DNA of 64,000 nt from Muricoccus harenae (GTDB taxonomy: Bacteria > Pseudomonadota > Alphaproteobacteria > Acetobacterales > Acetobacteraceae): contig NZ_WWDL01000003.1 of NCBI RefSeq assembly GCF_009848505.1, forward strand, positions 124,001-188,000. Direction: 5' to 3'. The notes below the pieces were generated by a model, which was not told where the DNA came from, ran no database searches, and saw only the letters and a program-made list of their open reading frames with translations. The position numbers and the translations under genes are program-made. Shown one piece after another: positions 1 to 10,151 of this stretch (within the stretch, counting starts at the first letter, position 1; each line of letters begins with the position of its first letter).

Positions 1-1
1 G

Positions 2-598
2 CAGGTCTTCGTGGCGGGCATCAACATGGCGGTGGTCTTCGCCCTGGGCGGGCTGGGCGTGGGCGGGCTTTTCTCCGCCTATTTCCTGTTCCACCACGTG
101 CAGAGCCGCATCGACCGCTTCCTCAACCCGGAGGCGGGCAACAACTACCAGGTGGATGTCGCGCTCGAGGCCTTCGGGGCTGGCGGGATGATGGGAGTCG
201 GCCCTGGCGAGGGGCGCATGAAGAACGTGCTGCCCGATGCCCATGCCGACTTCGTCTTCGCGGTGGTGGGCGAGGAGTTCGGGCTGCTGATCTGCCTGCT
301 CATCCTTGGGTTGTTCACCTTCGTGGTGGTGCGCGGGCTGATGCGGCTACTGGCTGAGACCGACCTGTTCGTGATCCTGGCTGCGACCGGGCTGCTGACG
401 CAGTTCGGGCTGCAGGCCTTCGTCAACATGGCCTCCTCCCTGCACCTCATCCCGACCAAGGGGATGACGCTGCCTTTCGTCTCCTATGGCGGCTCCTCGG
501 TGATCGCCATCGCGCTCGGCATGGGCTTCCTGCTGGCGCTGACGCGACGGCGGTTGACGCGGGGCGAGGAAGGGGCAGCCCAGGGAGGGTTCCAGTGA
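2..598 (+). CDS. ftsW: Lipid II polymerase/flippase-family protein FtsW, C-terminal part (cut by window edge)
   Basis: SEDS-family peptidoglycan polymerase that works with a class B penicillin-binding protein at the division septum. Only the last 199 codons are present; the reading frame is already open at base 2. The visible part has several hydrophobic segments and the SEDS C-terminal signature HLIPTKGMTLPFVSYGGSS, which is diagnostic for FtsW/RodA. The neighbours murG, murC and ftsQAZ decide for FtsW over RodA. The TGA overlaps the GTG start of murG, so translation is coupled. The start codon lies outside the window. Confidence 0.95.
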   Translation, partial: QVFVAGINMAVVFALGGLGVGGLFSAYFLFHHVQSRIDRFLNPEAGNNYQVDVALEAFGAGGMMGVGPGEGRMKNVLPDAHADFVFAVVGEEFGLLICLLILGLFTFVVVRGLMRLLAETDLFVILAATGLLTQFGLQAFVNMASSLHLIPTKGMTLPFVSYGGSSVIAIALGMGFLLALTRRRLTRGEEGAAQGGFQ

Positions 599-1749
599 GG
601 GGGCCCGGCGTGAGGCCGGTCGTCATCGCCGCGGGCGGCACGGGAGGGCATTTCTTCCCAGCCGAGGCACTGGCGGCGGCGCTGATCAAGCGCGGCGAGC
701 GGATCGCGCTGATGACCGATGCACGCTCCTCGGCCTATGCGAGCCCGGTCTTCGCCAATGCGGAGCGCTTCGTGCTGAAGGGCTCGGGGCTGGCGGGGCA
801 TGGGATGCTGGGTGCCGCGCGCGGCGCGCTGGCGCTGGCGCGCGGAACCTGGGAGGCGCGGCGTCTGCTGCTGGACCTCAACCCTTCCGCGGTGGTGGGC
901 TTTGGTGGCTATCCGTCGGTGCCGCCGGTCGTGGCTGCTCGCTTCCTGCCGGCTTCCCGCCGGCCGACGGTGGTGCTGCACGAGCAGAATGCGGTGCTGG
1001 GCCGGGCCAATCGCGGCATGGCGCGCGGCGCGGACCTTCTCGCACTGTGCTTCGAGGGCACGCGGCGCGTGCCGCCGGAGGCGAAGGCCGAGGTGCTGGG
1101 AAATCCGGTACGCCCGGCCATCGTTGCGCTGCACGGCCAGGGCTATGTGGCGCCGGCCGATGTGATGCGCGTTTTCGTGCTCGGCGGATCGCTGGGCGCG
1201 CGGATCTTCTCGGATGTGGTGCCGGCGGCCATCACGGCGCTGCCGCCGGCGATCCGGCGGCGGATCGCGGTGGTGCAGCAGTGCCGGGAGGAGGATCTCG
1301 ACCGGACGCGCACGGCCTATGCCGCCGCGGGCGTGCGGGCGGAGCTGGCGCCTTTCTTCGCGGATGTCGCGACGCATTACGCCAATGCGCATCTGGTGAT
1401 CGCGCGGGCCGGCGCATCGACGGTCGCGGAGATCGCCTGCGCAGGCCGGCCGAGCATTCTGGTGCCGCTTCCGCAAGCCATCGACGACCATCAGAGTGAG
1501 AACGCCCGTTCCCTTTCGGCCGCCGGAGCGGCGGAATTGATGTCCCAGACGAACTTCTCGGCGGAATCCCTTGCCACAGCGCTGAAAAATCGTCTTCTCG
1601 CGCCGGAAACCCTGGACGAAGCAGCCCGTGCTGCGGCATCCCTGGGACGACCGGACGCGGCCGAGAGGCTGGCGGATCGGGTTCTCTCACTGGTCGACCT
1701 GGCATCGCCGCGCGGCGGGGCCGAACCGCCCCTCGGGAAAGCTGCCTGA
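595..1749 (+). CDS. murG: UDP-GlcNAc:undecaprenyl-PP-MurNAc-pentapeptide GlcNAc transferase MurG
   Basis: GT28 glycosyltransferase that converts lipid I to lipid II on the inner face of the cytoplasmic membrane. The N-terminal glycine loop [10 protein letters not shown] (about residues 14-23) and the C-terminal donor-site region with the GASTVAEI and [10 protein letters not shown] motifs are clear. Length 384 aa, slightly longer than the usual 350-370. The GTG at 595 overlaps the ftsW stop; a second GTG at 610 is possible. It is followed one base later by murC. Confidence 0.96.
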   Translation: MRGPGVRPVVIAAGGTGGHFFPAEALAAALIKRGERIALMTDARSSAYASPVFANAERFVLKGSGLAGHGMLGAARGALALARGTWEARRLLLDLNPSAVVGFGGYPSVPPVVAARFLPASRRPTVVLHEQNAVLGRANRGMARGADLLALCFEGTRRVPPEAKAEVLGNPVRPAIVALHGQGYVAPADVMRVFVLGGSLGARIFSDVVPAAITALPPAIRRRIAVVQQCREEDLDRTRTAYAAAGVRAELAPFFADVATHYANAHLVIARAGASTVAEIACAGRPSILVPLPQAIDDHQSENARSLSAAGAAELMSQTNFSAESLATALKNRLLAPETLDEAARAAASLGRPDAAERLADRVLSLVDLASPRGGAEPPLGKAA

Positions 1750-1750
1750 C

Positions 1751-3193
1751 ATGCGCGCCCTGCCGCTCAATATTGGACCTATCCACTTCGTCGGCATCGG
1801 CGGCATCGGCATGTCCGGCATTGCGGAGGTGCTGCACAACCTCGGCTACCAGGTGCAGGGAAGTGATATCGCGGAGGGCTACAACGTCACCCGGTTGCGG
1901 GAGGCGGGGATCGCCGTGTCCATTGGGCATGACGCGGAGAACCTGGGCGCGGCGCAGGTTGTGGTGATCTCCTCCGCTGTGAAGCGCGACAATCCCGAGG
2001 TTCAGGCGGCGCGAACGCGCTTCCTGCCGGTGGTCCGCCGCGCCGAGATGCTGGCGGAGCTGATGCGGCTGAAATGGTCCATCGCGATCGGTGGCACCCA
2101 TGGCAAGACGACGACGACGAGCCTTGTGGCCTGCGTGCTGGAAGCCGCGAAGATCGACCCGACGGTTATCAATGGCGGCATCATCAACGCCTATGGCACC
2201 AACACCCGGCTTGGCGCCGGGGAATGGATGGTGGTGGAGGCGGATGAGAGCGACGGCTCCTTCCTGAAGCTGCCCGCCGTGGTGGCAGTGGTGACCAACA
2301 TGGATGCCGAGCACCTGGATCACTGGGGCACGGCCGAGCACATGAAGGAGGGCTACGCCCAGTTCGTGGGCAACATCCCCTTCTACGGCTTCGCGGTGCT
2401 CTGTGTGGATCATCCCGAGGTGCAGGCGATGATTCCGCGTCTCTCTGACCGGCGGATCATCACCTATGGCTTCTCGCCCCAGGCCGATGTGCGGGCCGAG
2501 CGCGTCATCACCGATCGCATGGGCGCGACCTTCGAGGTGGTGGTGCAGGACCGGCTGAACCGCCGCTCCCGCCATCTGAAGCCCTTCCGCCTGCCGATGC
2601 TTGGCCAGCACAACGTGCTCAACGCACTGGCGGCGGTGGCCATCGGCGTGGAGATGGAAGTGCCGGAGGAGACGATCCGCATGGCGCTGGCCGGGTTCAA
2701 GGGGGTGAAGCGCCGCTTCACCCGCGCGGGCGATGCGGGCGGCATCACGGTGATCGACGATTACGGCCACCATCCGGTGGAGATCGCGGCCGTGCTGAAG
2801 GCGGCGCGGCAGGCCGGTGCGCGGGATGTGGTGGCCGTGGTGCAGCCGCATCGCTACTCGCGCCTCGACGCTCTGTTCGATGATTTCTGCACCTGCATGA
2901 ACGATGCCGGGACGGTGATCATCGCCGATGTCTATGCGGCCGGCGAGCAGCCGATCGAGGGGCGCGACCAGGATGCGCTGGTAGAGGGGCTGCGGGCGCA
3001 TGGGCATCGCAGCGTCGTGCCGCTGCCCGGGCCGGACCATCTGGCGGAGATGGTGCATGCCATCGCCCGGCCGGGGGATTACGTGGTCTGCCTCGGCGCC
3101 GGGAACATTACCAACTGGGCGCATGCGCTGCCGGCCCAGCTGGCGGAGCTGCAGGCGAAGAGCGGGCCGCGCCGGATCAAGGGCGCGGCATGA
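1751..3193 (+). CDS. murC: UDP-N-acetylmuramate--L-alanine ligase MurC
   Basis: Adds L-Ala to UDP-MurNAc, the first amino acid of the peptidoglycan stem peptide, with ATP cleavage in the cytoplasm. 480 aa. It shows the N-terminal Rossmann motif [14 protein letters not shown] (about 15-28), the Mur ligase ATP loop [10 protein letters not shown] (about 114-123), and a C-terminal domain beginning near the [10 protein letters not shown] motif. The ATG at 1751 sits one base after the murG stop and gives the expected N-terminus; the frame is open further upstream inside murG but that would add non-homologous sequence. Confidence 0.96.
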   Translation: MRALPLNIGPIHFVGIGGIGMSGIAEVLHNLGYQVQGSDIAEGYNVTRLREAGIAVSIGHDAENLGAAQVVVISSAVKRDNPEVQAARTRFLPVVRRAEMLAELMRLKWSIAIGGTHGKTTTTSLVACVLEAAKIDPTVINGGIINAYGTNTRLGAGEWMVVEADESDGSFLKLPAVVAVVTNMDAEHLDHWGTAEHMKEGYAQFVGNIPFYGFAVLCVDHPEVQAMIPRLSDRRIITYGFSPQADVRAERVITDRMGATFEVVVQDRLNRRSRHLKPFRLPMLGQHNVLNALAAVAIGVEMEVPEETIRMALAGFKGVKRRFTRAGDAGGITVIDDYGHHPVEIAAVLKAARQAGARDVVAVVQPHRYSRLDALFDDFCTCMNDAGTVIIADVYAAGEQPIEGRDQDALVEGLRAHGHRSVVPLPGPDHLAEMVHAIARPGDYVVCLGAGNITNWAHALPAQLAELQAKSGPRRIKGAA

Positions 3194-4095
3194 GTGCCGC
3201 CGTCCACATGACGGAAAGCCCCCTCCCCGCCCTTCGTGGGCGCGTGCAGGCGGGTGCGGCGCTCGGACCGGCGACCTGGTTCCGCGTGGGCGGACCGGCG
3301 GACTGGCTCGTGCGGCCGGCGGATGTGGACGACCTGCTGCGGGTACTGCGGCGGGCGGAACTGCCGATCACGGTGATCGGGGCGGCCTCTAATCTCATCG
3401 TGCGGGATGGCGGCGTGCGTGGCCTCGTGCTGCGGCTCGCGCGCGGCTTCGGCGATGTGGTGGTGGAGGCGGATGGCGTCGTCGCGGGTGCGGCGGCGCT
3501 GGATGCGGTGGTGGCGGAGCATGCCGCCGCCGCCTCCCTGTCGGGGCTGGAGTTCCTCTCGGGAATTCCGGGGAGCATCGGCGGGGCGGTGGCGATGAAT
3601 GCCGGGGCCTATGGCTCCGAGGTGGCACAGGTGCTGGACTGGGCGGAGATCGCGACGGTGGATGGGCTGCTGCGCGTGCGCGCGGCCGATCTGCGGCTTT
3701 CCTATCGCCGGTCCCAGATGCCCGCAGGCGGGGTGGTGGTGCGGGCGCGCTTCCACGCGGCGGCGGGCGATGCGCAGGCGATTGCCGCGCGCATGGCGGA
3801 GATCCGCGAGAGCCGGGAGGCGACGCAGCCGGTGCGGGCGCGGACTGGCGGTTCCACCTTCGCCAACCCGCCGGGCCACAAGGCCTGGGTGCTGATCGAT
3901 GCGGCCGGATGCCGCGGCAAGGTGCTGGGTGGCGCGCAGGTCAGCGAGAAGCATTGCAATTTCCTGCTGAACACCGGCGATGCGACCGCGGGTGATCTGG
4001 AGGATCTGGGCGAGGCGGTGCGCGCTGCCGTGCTCGCGCATTCCGGCGTGTCGCTGGAATGGGAGATCAAGCGCATCGGGGAGCGTTCCGCATGA
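3190..4095 (+). CDS. murB: UDP-N-acetylenolpyruvoylglucosamine reductase MurB
   Basis: FAD enzyme that reduces UDP-GlcNAc-enolpyruvate to UDP-MurNAc with NADPH. 301 aa. The FAD-binding part contains [12 protein letters not shown] and [19 protein letters not shown]; the C-terminal substrate domain has the GGSTFANP serine motif and EKHCNFLLN, typical of type I/II MurB. The ATG overlaps the murC stop by 4 bases (ATGA), as does its own stop with ddl. Confidence 0.96.
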   Translation: MSAAVHMTESPLPALRGRVQAGAALGPATWFRVGGPADWLVRPADVDDLLRVLRRAELPITVIGAASNLIVRDGGVRGLVLRLARGFGDVVVEADGVVAGAAALDAVVAEHAAAASLSGLEFLSGIPGSIGGAVAMNAGAYGSEVAQVLDWAEIATVDGLLRVRAADLRLSYRRSQMPAGGVVVRARFHAAAGDAQAIAARMAEIRESREATQPVRARTGGSTFANPPGHKAWVLIDAAGCRGKVLGGAQVSEKHCNFLLNTGDATAGDLEDLGEAVRAAVLAHSGVSLEWEIKRIGERSA

Positions 4096-5063
4096 GCCGC
4101 GTCACGGTCCTTCTGGGCGGGCTGTCCAGCGAACGCGAGGTGTCGCTCTCCTCTGGGCGCGAGATCATCGGGGCGCTGCGCGAGGCAGGGTTCGAGGTCA
4201 CCGCGGTCGATCCGGGGCCGGATCTCGGTGCGGTGGTGGGCGCCATCGCGGTCTCGAAGCCGGATGTGGTGTTCAACGCGTTGCACGGGCGCTTCGGCGA
4301 GGATGGCGCGATCCAGGGCGTGCTGGATTGGATGGGCATCCCCTACACGCATTCAGGGCTGCGTGCTTCCGCCGTGGCAATGGACAAGGCGGCGGCCAAG
4401 GCCGCCTTCGCCGCGGCCGGGCTGCCCGTGGCGCCGCACCGGCTGATGCAGGCGGCGGATCTGGCGGATGCCGATCCCTTCCCCTTGCCCTATGTGGTGA
4501 AGCCGGTGCGCGAGGGATCCTCCGTCGGCGTCTACATCCTGCGGGAGCATGACAACCGGCGGGCGGAGATCGCCTCCGGCTGGTGCTGGGGCGAGATTAT
4601 CGCCGAGCCCTATATCCCGGGAAAGGAACTCACCGTCGCGGTGATGGACGATCGGGCACTGGCCGTGACGGAGATCGCCACGGGCCACGCCTTCTACGAT
4701 TACGACGCCAAATATGCCGATGGCGGCTCACGCCATGCGATCCCGGCGCCGGTGCCGGATGCGGTGCGGGACCGGGCGATGGAAGTGGCCGTCGCGGCGC
4801 ATGCGGCGCTGGGCTGCCGCGGCGTCTCGCGCGCGGATTTCCGCTGGGATGACTCGCGCCCGGGCGCCGAGGGACTCGTGCTGCTGGAGGTGAACACCCA
4901 GCCGGGCATGACGCCGACCTCGCTGGTGCCGGAGCAGGCGGCCTATCGCGGCATCCCCTTCCCCGAGCTCTGCGCCTGGATGGTGCGGCAGGCGCGGCAT
5001 GACGGGGTGGATCGGGGCGCCGAGGTGCGGCCGCGGGCGAAGGGAATGCGCGATGCCGCGTAA
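4092..5063 (+). CDS. ddl: D-alanine--D-alanine ligase
   Basis: ATP-grasp ligase making the D-Ala-D-Ala dipeptide for the stem peptide. 323 aa. It opens with the Ddl signature LLGGLSSEREVSLSSG, continues with NALHGRFGEDG and MGIPYTHSG, and ends with the ATP-grasp metal region LLEVNTQPGMTPTSLVPEQA. The ATG at 4092 overlaps the murB stop. The reading frame is open 33 bases further upstream, but only this start gives the family N-terminus. Confidence 0.96.
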   Translation: MSRVTVLLGGLSSEREVSLSSGREIIGALREAGFEVTAVDPGPDLGAVVGAIAVSKPDVVFNALHGRFGEDGAIQGVLDWMGIPYTHSGLRASAVAMDKAAAKAAFAAAGLPVAPHRLMQAADLADADPFPLPYVVKPVREGSSVGVYILREHDNRRAEIASGWCWGEIIAEPYIPGKELTVAVMDDRALAVTEIATGHAFYDYDAKYADGGSRHAIPAPVPDAVRDRAMEVAVAAHAALGCRGVSRADFRWDDSRPGAEGLVLLEVNTQPGMTPTSLVPEQAAYRGIPFPELCAWMVRQARHDGVDRGAEVRPRAKGMRDAA

Positions 5064-5940
5064 GCTCGCCGCCGGAACCCGCGCCCGGCCGGCACCCCGC
5101 GAGATGAAGCGGCCGAGCGCGCTGCGGCTGTGGTTGCGGCGGCGGCGGCCGATGGTGCGGCCGGCGGCCAAGATCGGGGCGCTGCTGCTGCTGTTCGGCG
5201 TCGCGGCCTCGGCCGTGGCCAGCCTTGATCCGGCCAGCAAGTTCGCGGCGATGCTGGATGGCGCGGCGACCGATCTCGGCGCGCGGGTCGGCGGGCTGGT
5301 GGTGACCGAGGTGCGGATCGAGGGTGCGCGGAACACGCCGGCTTCCCAGCTGCGCCGGGCTCTCGGCGTGAAGGCAGGCGATCCCGTGCTGGGCTTCGCG
5401 CCGGAAGCGGCGCGGGAACGGCTGGAGGCGATCGCCTGGATCGAGGAGGCCGAGGTGCAGCGGCACCTTTCCGGCCTGATCCATGTGAAGGTGAAGGAGC
5501 GCGCGCCCTTCGCGATCTGGCAGAACAACGGCCGCTTCGCCGTCGTGGACCGCGAGGGGCGCACCGTGGCGACGGACCGGCTGGATGCCTTCGGGCCGCT
5601 GCCGCTGATCGTCGGCGCGGGCGCGGAGAAGACGGCGGGGCCGCTCTACGATGTGCTGCGCGAGGCGCCGGATGTGCTGGCGCGCACCCAGGCGCTGGTG
5701 CGGATCGGCGAGCGGCGCTGGAACCTGCGGCTGCATAGCGGCACCGACGTGCTGCTGCCCGAGGGGCATGAGGAGGCCGCGGTGCAGCGGCTGATGGAGT
5801 TGCAGCGGCAGAACCAGCTGCTCGACCGCCCGCTGCACACGGTGGACCTCCGCCTGCCGGATCGCCTGGTGCTGCGCCCCGTCGCCGCGCCGGAGCCGCC
5901 GCCCACCGCGACGCGCGCGCGGGCCGGGAGGAACGGTTGA
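5053..5940 (+). CDS. ftsQ: Cell division protein FtsQ
   Basis: Bitopic divisome scaffold linking early and late division proteins. 295 aa. It has a short basic cytoplasmic N-terminus, one membrane helix (about residues 41-57, IGALLLLFGVAASAVA), a POTRA domain (about 82-150, TEVRIEGARNTPASQL) and the FtsQ/DivIB beta domain. The C-terminus is Pro/Arg rich. The ATG at 5053 overlaps the ddl TAA by 11 bases; a second ATG at 5104 would still leave the helix intact. The gene ends overlapping the TTG start of ftsA. Confidence 0.93.
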   Translation: MPRKLAAGTRARPAPREMKRPSALRLWLRRRRPMVRPAAKIGALLLLFGVAASAVASLDPASKFAAMLDGAATDLGARVGGLVVTEVRIEGARNTPASQLRRALGVKAGDPVLGFAPEAARERLEAIAWIEEAEVQRHLSGLIHVKVKERAPFAIWQNNGRFAVVDREGRTVATDRLDAFGPLPLIVGAGAEKTAGPLYDVLREAPDVLARTQALVRIGERRWNLRLHSGTDVLLPEGHEEAAVQRLMELQRQNQLLDRPLHTVDLRLPDRLVLRPVAAPEPPPTATRARAGRNG

Positions 5941-7226
5941 CCGCCGCGCCGCGCCTGCCGGAGGGAGCCGGCGCCCCGCGCGCGCGCCACCCGCGCGCGC
6001 GCAGCGGGCCATTCGGCGTGCTGGACATCGGCAGCACGAAGATCGTCTGCCTCATCGCGCGGATCGAGCCGGATGGGCTGCCGCGCGTGCTGGGCCATGG
6101 CTGGCAGCGGTCCCACGGGGTGAAGGGCGGCAACCTGATCGACCTGCATGCCGCCGAGCGCGCCATCCGCGCGGCCGTGGCGCATGCGGAGGAGATGGCG
6201 GACATCAAGCTGTCCGGCGTCATCGTCAATCTTTCCTGCGGGCAGCCGGAAAGCCGCCAGCACCATGTGCAATGGACCATCGGCGGCCGCGCCGTCACCG
6301 AGGCGGATCTGCGCGCCATGGTGTGGGAAGGCCGCCGCCGCATGGCGGAGGAGGGGCGCGAGGCGGTTCACGCCCTTCCGCTCGGATTTACGCTGGATGC
6401 GACGCCGGGCGTCGCCGATCCGCGCGGCATGATCTGCGAAAGCCTGGGCGTGCGGCTGCATCTGGTGGATGCCGCCTCGGCCTCGCTGCGCAATCTCGGC
6501 ACCGGCCTCGCGCGCTGCGACCTGGAGGTGGAGGAGCCGGTTTCGGCGCCCTATGCCGCCGCCCTCTCCGCCCTGACGGCTGACGAGCGGGAGCTGGGCG
6601 CCACGGTCATCGACATGGGCGGCGGCACCACCTCCCTCGCCGTGCTGCAGGAAGCTTTGTTGCTGCACACGGCGCAGATCCCCGTGGGCGGCTGGCAGGT
6701 GACGAACGACCTGGCACGCGGCCTTTCCACGCCGCCCGACCAGGCGGAGCGGCTGAAGACCATGTATGGCAGCATGCTCGGCACCATCGATGACGAGCGC
6801 GAGATGCTCTCCCTCTCCCAGCTCGGTGAGGACGGGGAGATCCTGTCGCGCGTGCCGCGGGCGCAGATGCTGTCGATCATCCGCCCGCGGGTGGAGGAGA
6901 CGCTGGAGCTGATCCGGGACCGGCTGGCCGAGGCGAATCTTGGCCCCGAGTCAGGACAGCGCGTGGTGCTGACCGGCGGCGCGAGCCAGCTCGTCGGCAT
7001 GCGCGAGTCGGCGGCGCGCATCCTCGGACGGCAGGTCCGGCTGGGGCGGCCGCAACCGGTTCGCGGCCTGCCGGATGCCTATCTCGCCCCTGGCTTCGCC
7101 ACCACACTGGGCCTCGTCGCCTGGGGTGCGGGCGAGGGGCGGCCGGCAATGAATTTCGATTACGGCCCGCAGGGATCGCGGGGCGTATTCACGCGTTTCG
7201 TCAATTGGCTCCGGGACCGTGTGTGA
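5937..7226 (+). CDS. ftsA: Cell division protein FtsA
   Basis: Actin-like ATPase that tethers FtsZ filaments to the membrane. 429 aa. The phosphate-1 motif is LDIGSTK (about 29-35), phosphate-2 is VIDMGGGTTS, and the adenosine motif is VVLTGGASQLVGM. The C-terminal FTRFVNWLRDRV is a good amphipathic membrane-targeting helix. The start is a TTG overlapping the ftsQ stop, which gives an unusual Pro/Arg-rich leader of about 24 residues; a GTG at 6019 would remove it. Confidence 0.95.
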   Translation: MTAAPRLPEGAGAPRARHPRARSGPFGVLDIGSTKIVCLIARIEPDGLPRVLGHGWQRSHGVKGGNLIDLHAAERAIRAAVAHAEEMADIKLSGVIVNLSCGQPESRQHHVQWTIGGRAVTEADLRAMVWEGRRRMAEEGREAVHALPLGFTLDATPGVADPRGMICESLGVRLHLVDAASASLRNLGTGLARCDLEVEEPVSAPYAAALSALTADERELGATVIDMGGGTTSLAVLQEALLLHTAQIPVGGWQVTNDLARGLSTPPDQAERLKTMYGSMLGTIDDEREMLSLSQLGEDGEILSRVPRAQMLSIIRPRVEETLELIRDRLAEANLGPESGQRVVLTGGASQLVGMRESAARILGRQVRLGRPQPVRGLPDAYLAPGFATTLGLVAWGAGEGRPAMNFDYGPQGSRGVFTRFVNWLRDRV

Positions 7227-7284
7227 TGCATAAAGGTCTGGGGGCGATTCGCATTCATCGCGTCTTCGAAGGGGGCCTCAAACG

Positions 7285-8841
7285 ATGACGCTGAACCTGA
7301 CAATACCGCGTCAGCAGCACACAGATTTCACGCCGCGAATCACCGTGATCGGCGTGGGCGGCGCAGGTTGCAACGCGGTCAACAACATGATCGGGATGGG
7401 ACTCGAGGGCGTCGAGTTTCTTGTTGCCAACACGGATGCCCAGCAGCTGGTGAACAGCCGCGCCGAGCGCCGCGTGCAACTGGGCCCGCATCTGACGCAG
7501 GGCCTCGGCGCCGGTGCCAAGCCTGAGATCGGCCGCGCGGCGGCGGAGGAGGCCACCGAGGACCTCGCCCGGCACCTCGAAGGCGTGCACATGATCTTCA
7601 TCACCGCCGGCATGGGCGGTGGCACCGGCACGGGGGCGGCGCCGGTGATCGCCCGCATGGCGCGCGAGCGCGGCGTGCTGACGGTGGGCGTGGTGACCAA
7701 GCCCTTCGACTTCGAAGGCCCGAAGCGCCGCCGTTCCGCCGAGCTGGGGCTCGAGGACCTGCAGCAGTTCGTGGACACGCTGATCGTCATCCCGAACCAG
7801 AATCTCTTCCGCAAGGCCAATGAGCGCACGACCTTTGCCGAGGCCTTCAAGATGGCCGACGACGTGCTCTACATGGGCGTTCGCGGCGTGACCGACCTGA
7901 TGGTCAATCCGGGCCTGGTCAACCTCGACTTCGCCGATATCCGCACCGTCATGGCCGAAATGGGCAAGGCGATGATGGGCACGGGCGAGGCCGAGGGCGA
8001 GGACCGTGCTGTGAAGGCCGCCGAGGCCGCCATCAGCAATCCGCTGCTGGAGGACACCTCCATGCGCGGCGCCCGCGGCGTGCTGATCAACATCACCGGC
8101 GGCTACGACATGACGCTGTTCGAGGTCGACGAGGCCGCGAACCGCATCCGCCGCGAGGTGGACGAGGAAGCGAACATCATCTTCGGCACCTCGGTGGACG
8201 AGACGCTGAACGGGCGGCTGCGGCTTTCCGTCGTCGCCACCGGCATCGACGCGATCGATGCCCAGGCGCAGGCACAGCAGGCCGAGCCGCAGCGCGTGGT
8301 GGCGATCGGCGGTGGTGCCGCGGTGGCCGCCTCGCCCCAGCAGCCGCAGCAGGGCTTCCCGCCCGGCGCCCCGCAGGTGCCGTCCATGCGCGTGGGCCAG
8401 GTGCCGCCGGGTGCCGGCCGTCCGGCCGTGGCCGCACCGCGCCCGGTCGCCGTGGCCCCGTCTCCGGCCCCGGCCCCTGCGGCCGTGCATGTCCCGGCCC
8501 CGGGCAGCAGCCCGCGCCTGCCGATGGGCGTCCGCCGCGCGGCGACGCTCGAGGGCAGCGCTCCGGCCCAGGAGCCGGTGGCGGAGCTGCCGTCGCAGGC
8601 CGTGCCGGCGCCGAGCCTGCATGCGGCCCCTGCCCCGCGGATGGCGCCTGCCCCGCAGCCGGCCGCGCCGGCTGGCGGGCTGGGTGGCATCTTCCGCCGC
8701 GCGACCGGGATCGGCGGGATGCGCCGGATCCTGCCCGAGCAGGCCGAGGCACCCCAGGCCCCCGCGCAGCGGCCGCAGCCGCCGCAGGAGGACCAGATGG
8801 GCCTCGACATCCCTACCTTCCTGCGCCGCCAGGGGAACTGA
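7285..8841 (+). CDS. ftsZ: Cell division protein FtsZ
   Basis: Tubulin-like GTPase that forms the Z ring. 518 aa, long because of an Ala/Pro/Gln-rich linker from about residue 330 to 490. The GTP-binding tubulin signature [10 protein letters not shown] is at 111-120. The C-terminal peptide [11 protein letters not shown] is the conserved FtsA-binding tail, so the protein is complete. It is separated from ftsA by 58 bases containing a purine-rich GAAGGGGG stretch about 10 bases before the ATG. A strong terminator follows. Confidence 0.98.
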   Translation: MTLNLTIPRQQHTDFTPRITVIGVGGAGCNAVNNMIGMGLEGVEFLVANTDAQQLVNSRAERRVQLGPHLTQGLGAGAKPEIGRAAAEEATEDLARHLEGVHMIFITAGMGGGTGTGAAPVIARMARERGVLTVGVVTKPFDFEGPKRRRSAELGLEDLQQFVDTLIVIPNQNLFRKANERTTFAEAFKMADDVLYMGVRGVTDLMVNPGLVNLDFADIRTVMAEMGKAMMGTGEAEGEDRAVKAAEAAISNPLLEDTSMRGARGVLINITGGYDMTLFEVDEAANRIRREVDEEANIIFGTSVDETLNGRLRLSVVATGIDAIDAQAQAQQAEPQRVVAIGGGAAVAASPQQPQQGFPPGAPQVPSMRVGQVPPGAGRPAVAAPRPVAVAPSPAPAPAAVHVPAPGSSPRLPMGVRRAATLEGSAPAQEPVAELPSQAVPAPSLHAAPAPRMAPAPQPAAPAGGLGGIFRRATGIGGMRRILPEQAEAPQAPAQRPQPPQEDQMGLDIPTFLRRQGN

Positions 8842-8870
8842 TGGCGGGCCCTTAGGGGCCAGCCGTTCCA

Positions 8871-8911
8871 AGGGGCCTCGCCGGTTCGCCGGCGGGGCCC
8901 TTCTTCGTTTT
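8871..8911 (+). terminator. Rho-independent terminator after ftsZ
   Basis: A GC-rich stem pairs 8871-8884 with 8889-8902 across a TTCG tetraloop and is followed by a T-rich tail (TTCTTCGTTTT). It lies 30 bases after the ftsZ stop and probably closes the murG-ftsZ transcript. Confidence 0.85.
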
Positions 8912-9050
8912 GGAAAACCCTTTCTGAACAGGGGCTTGCAGCGAAATATGGAGAAACAACGCTTGACTGGAACTGATCATGCTGCGGTGCGACGTTCCCT
9001 TCTGCCGGAGCGTTGATGCCGGCGTGGAATGTTTTCAGCCGGGGTACTCT

Positions 9051-10001
9051 ATGGACGGCTTCTTCCCGATCAGCACGGCCCGCGCCCGGACCCTGAAGTC
9101 CGCGATCGGCTGCGTGGGCGTGGGGTTGCACTCCGGCGCGCGTGCGACGCTGACGCTGCGCCCGGCCGAGGCGGGTCAGGGTATCGTGTTCCGCCGGACC
9201 GATCTCGGCATCGACATTCCCGCCCTGTACGACGCAGTGAGCGACACTCGCCTCTGCACGGCCATCGGCGAAGCTGCGGCGCGGATCGGCACGATCGAGC
9301 ATGTCATGGCTGCCCTGGCCGCCTGCGGCGTCACCGATGCGGTGGTCGAGGTGGACGGGCCCGAGATCCCCATCCTGGATGGATCGGCCGCCCCCTTCAT
9401 CTTCCTGCTGGATTGCGCGGGGCTGGTGGACCTGGCCGAGCCGGTCCAGGCCATCGAGGTGCTGCGCACGGTCCGGGTGAGCGATGGCGAAGGTCCGGAT
9501 GCGGCCTGGGTCGAGCTCTCCCCGGCCGAGGGCCCAGGCTTCCAGGCGGAGCTGAGCATCGATTTCGGCGCCACGGCGATCGGCCGGCAGTCCCTGTCGA
9601 TGAGGGTCACCGAGGACAGCTTCCGCGGCATCCTGGCTGATGCGCGCACCTTCACTATGGCCGAGGACATTGCCCGGCTGCGCTCCGTGGGTCTGGCCCG
9701 CGGCGGGTCGCTGGCCAATGCGGTGGTGGTGGACGGACCGCTGGTGGTGAATCCGGGCGGACTGCGCCATGCCGACGAGTTCGTGCGCCACAAGCTGCTG
9801 GATGCGGTGGGCGACCTCGCTCTCGCCGGTGCGCCGCTGCTGGCGCGGTTCCGTGGGCATCGCTCCGGCCATGCGCTGAACAACCGGCTACTCCGCGCCC
9901 TCTTCGCCGATCCCCGCGCCTGGCGGCTGGCGGGCGAGGCCGAAGTGCCGGCGGCGGCGGCGGCCAATGCCCGCTTGCCGATGGCGGCCGCGGCAGCCTG
10001 A
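9051..10001 (+). CDS. lpxC: UDP-3-O-acyl-N-acetylglucosamine deacetylase LpxC
   Basis: Zinc deacetylase catalysing the committed step of lipid A synthesis in the cytoplasm. 316 aa from the ATG at 9051. Zinc ligands are visible: the His of IEHVMAAL (about 84) and the His/Asp pair of HKLLDAVGD (about 247 and 251); the GHRSGHALNN motif follows. The frame is open to an ATG at 8979, but the 24 extra residues are not LpxC-like. The ftsZ terminator upstream suggests its own promoter in 8912-9050. Confidence 0.95.
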   Translation: MDGFFPISTARARTLKSAIGCVGVGLHSGARATLTLRPAEAGQGIVFRRTDLGIDIPALYDAVSDTRLCTAIGEAAARIGTIEHVMAALAACGVTDAVVEVDGPEIPILDGSAAPFIFLLDCAGLVDLAEPVQAIEVLRTVRVSDGEGPDAAWVELSPAEGPGFQAELSIDFGATAIGRQSLSMRVTEDSFRGILADARTFTMAEDIARLRSVGLARGGSLANAVVVDGPLVVNPGGLRHADEFVRHKLLDAVGDLALAGAPLLARFRGHRSGHALNNRLLRALFADPRAWRLAGEAEVPAAAAANARLPMAAAAA

Positions 10002-10007
10002 TCCGGC

Positions 10008-10029
10008 GGCCGGGAAGCGCTTCCCGGCC
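10008..10029. terminator. Perfect 22-base palindrome after lpxC (possible terminator)
   Basis: The sequence GGCCGGGAAGC followed by its exact reverse complement begins 6 bases after the lpxC stop. The stem is strong but no T tract follows, so it may be a Rho-assisted terminator or an RNA 3'-end stabiliser. Confidence 0.5.
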
Positions 10030-10151
10030 CCTCCTCCGGCCTGCCGTTCCCCCCGCGGCCGGGGCCCCTCGCCTCCCCTCTTCACCTGCTGCGCTTCGTT
10101 GGCGCCCGCCATGTCGCGCCACCCGGGCGCGCGTGCTATAGAGCCGCCGCC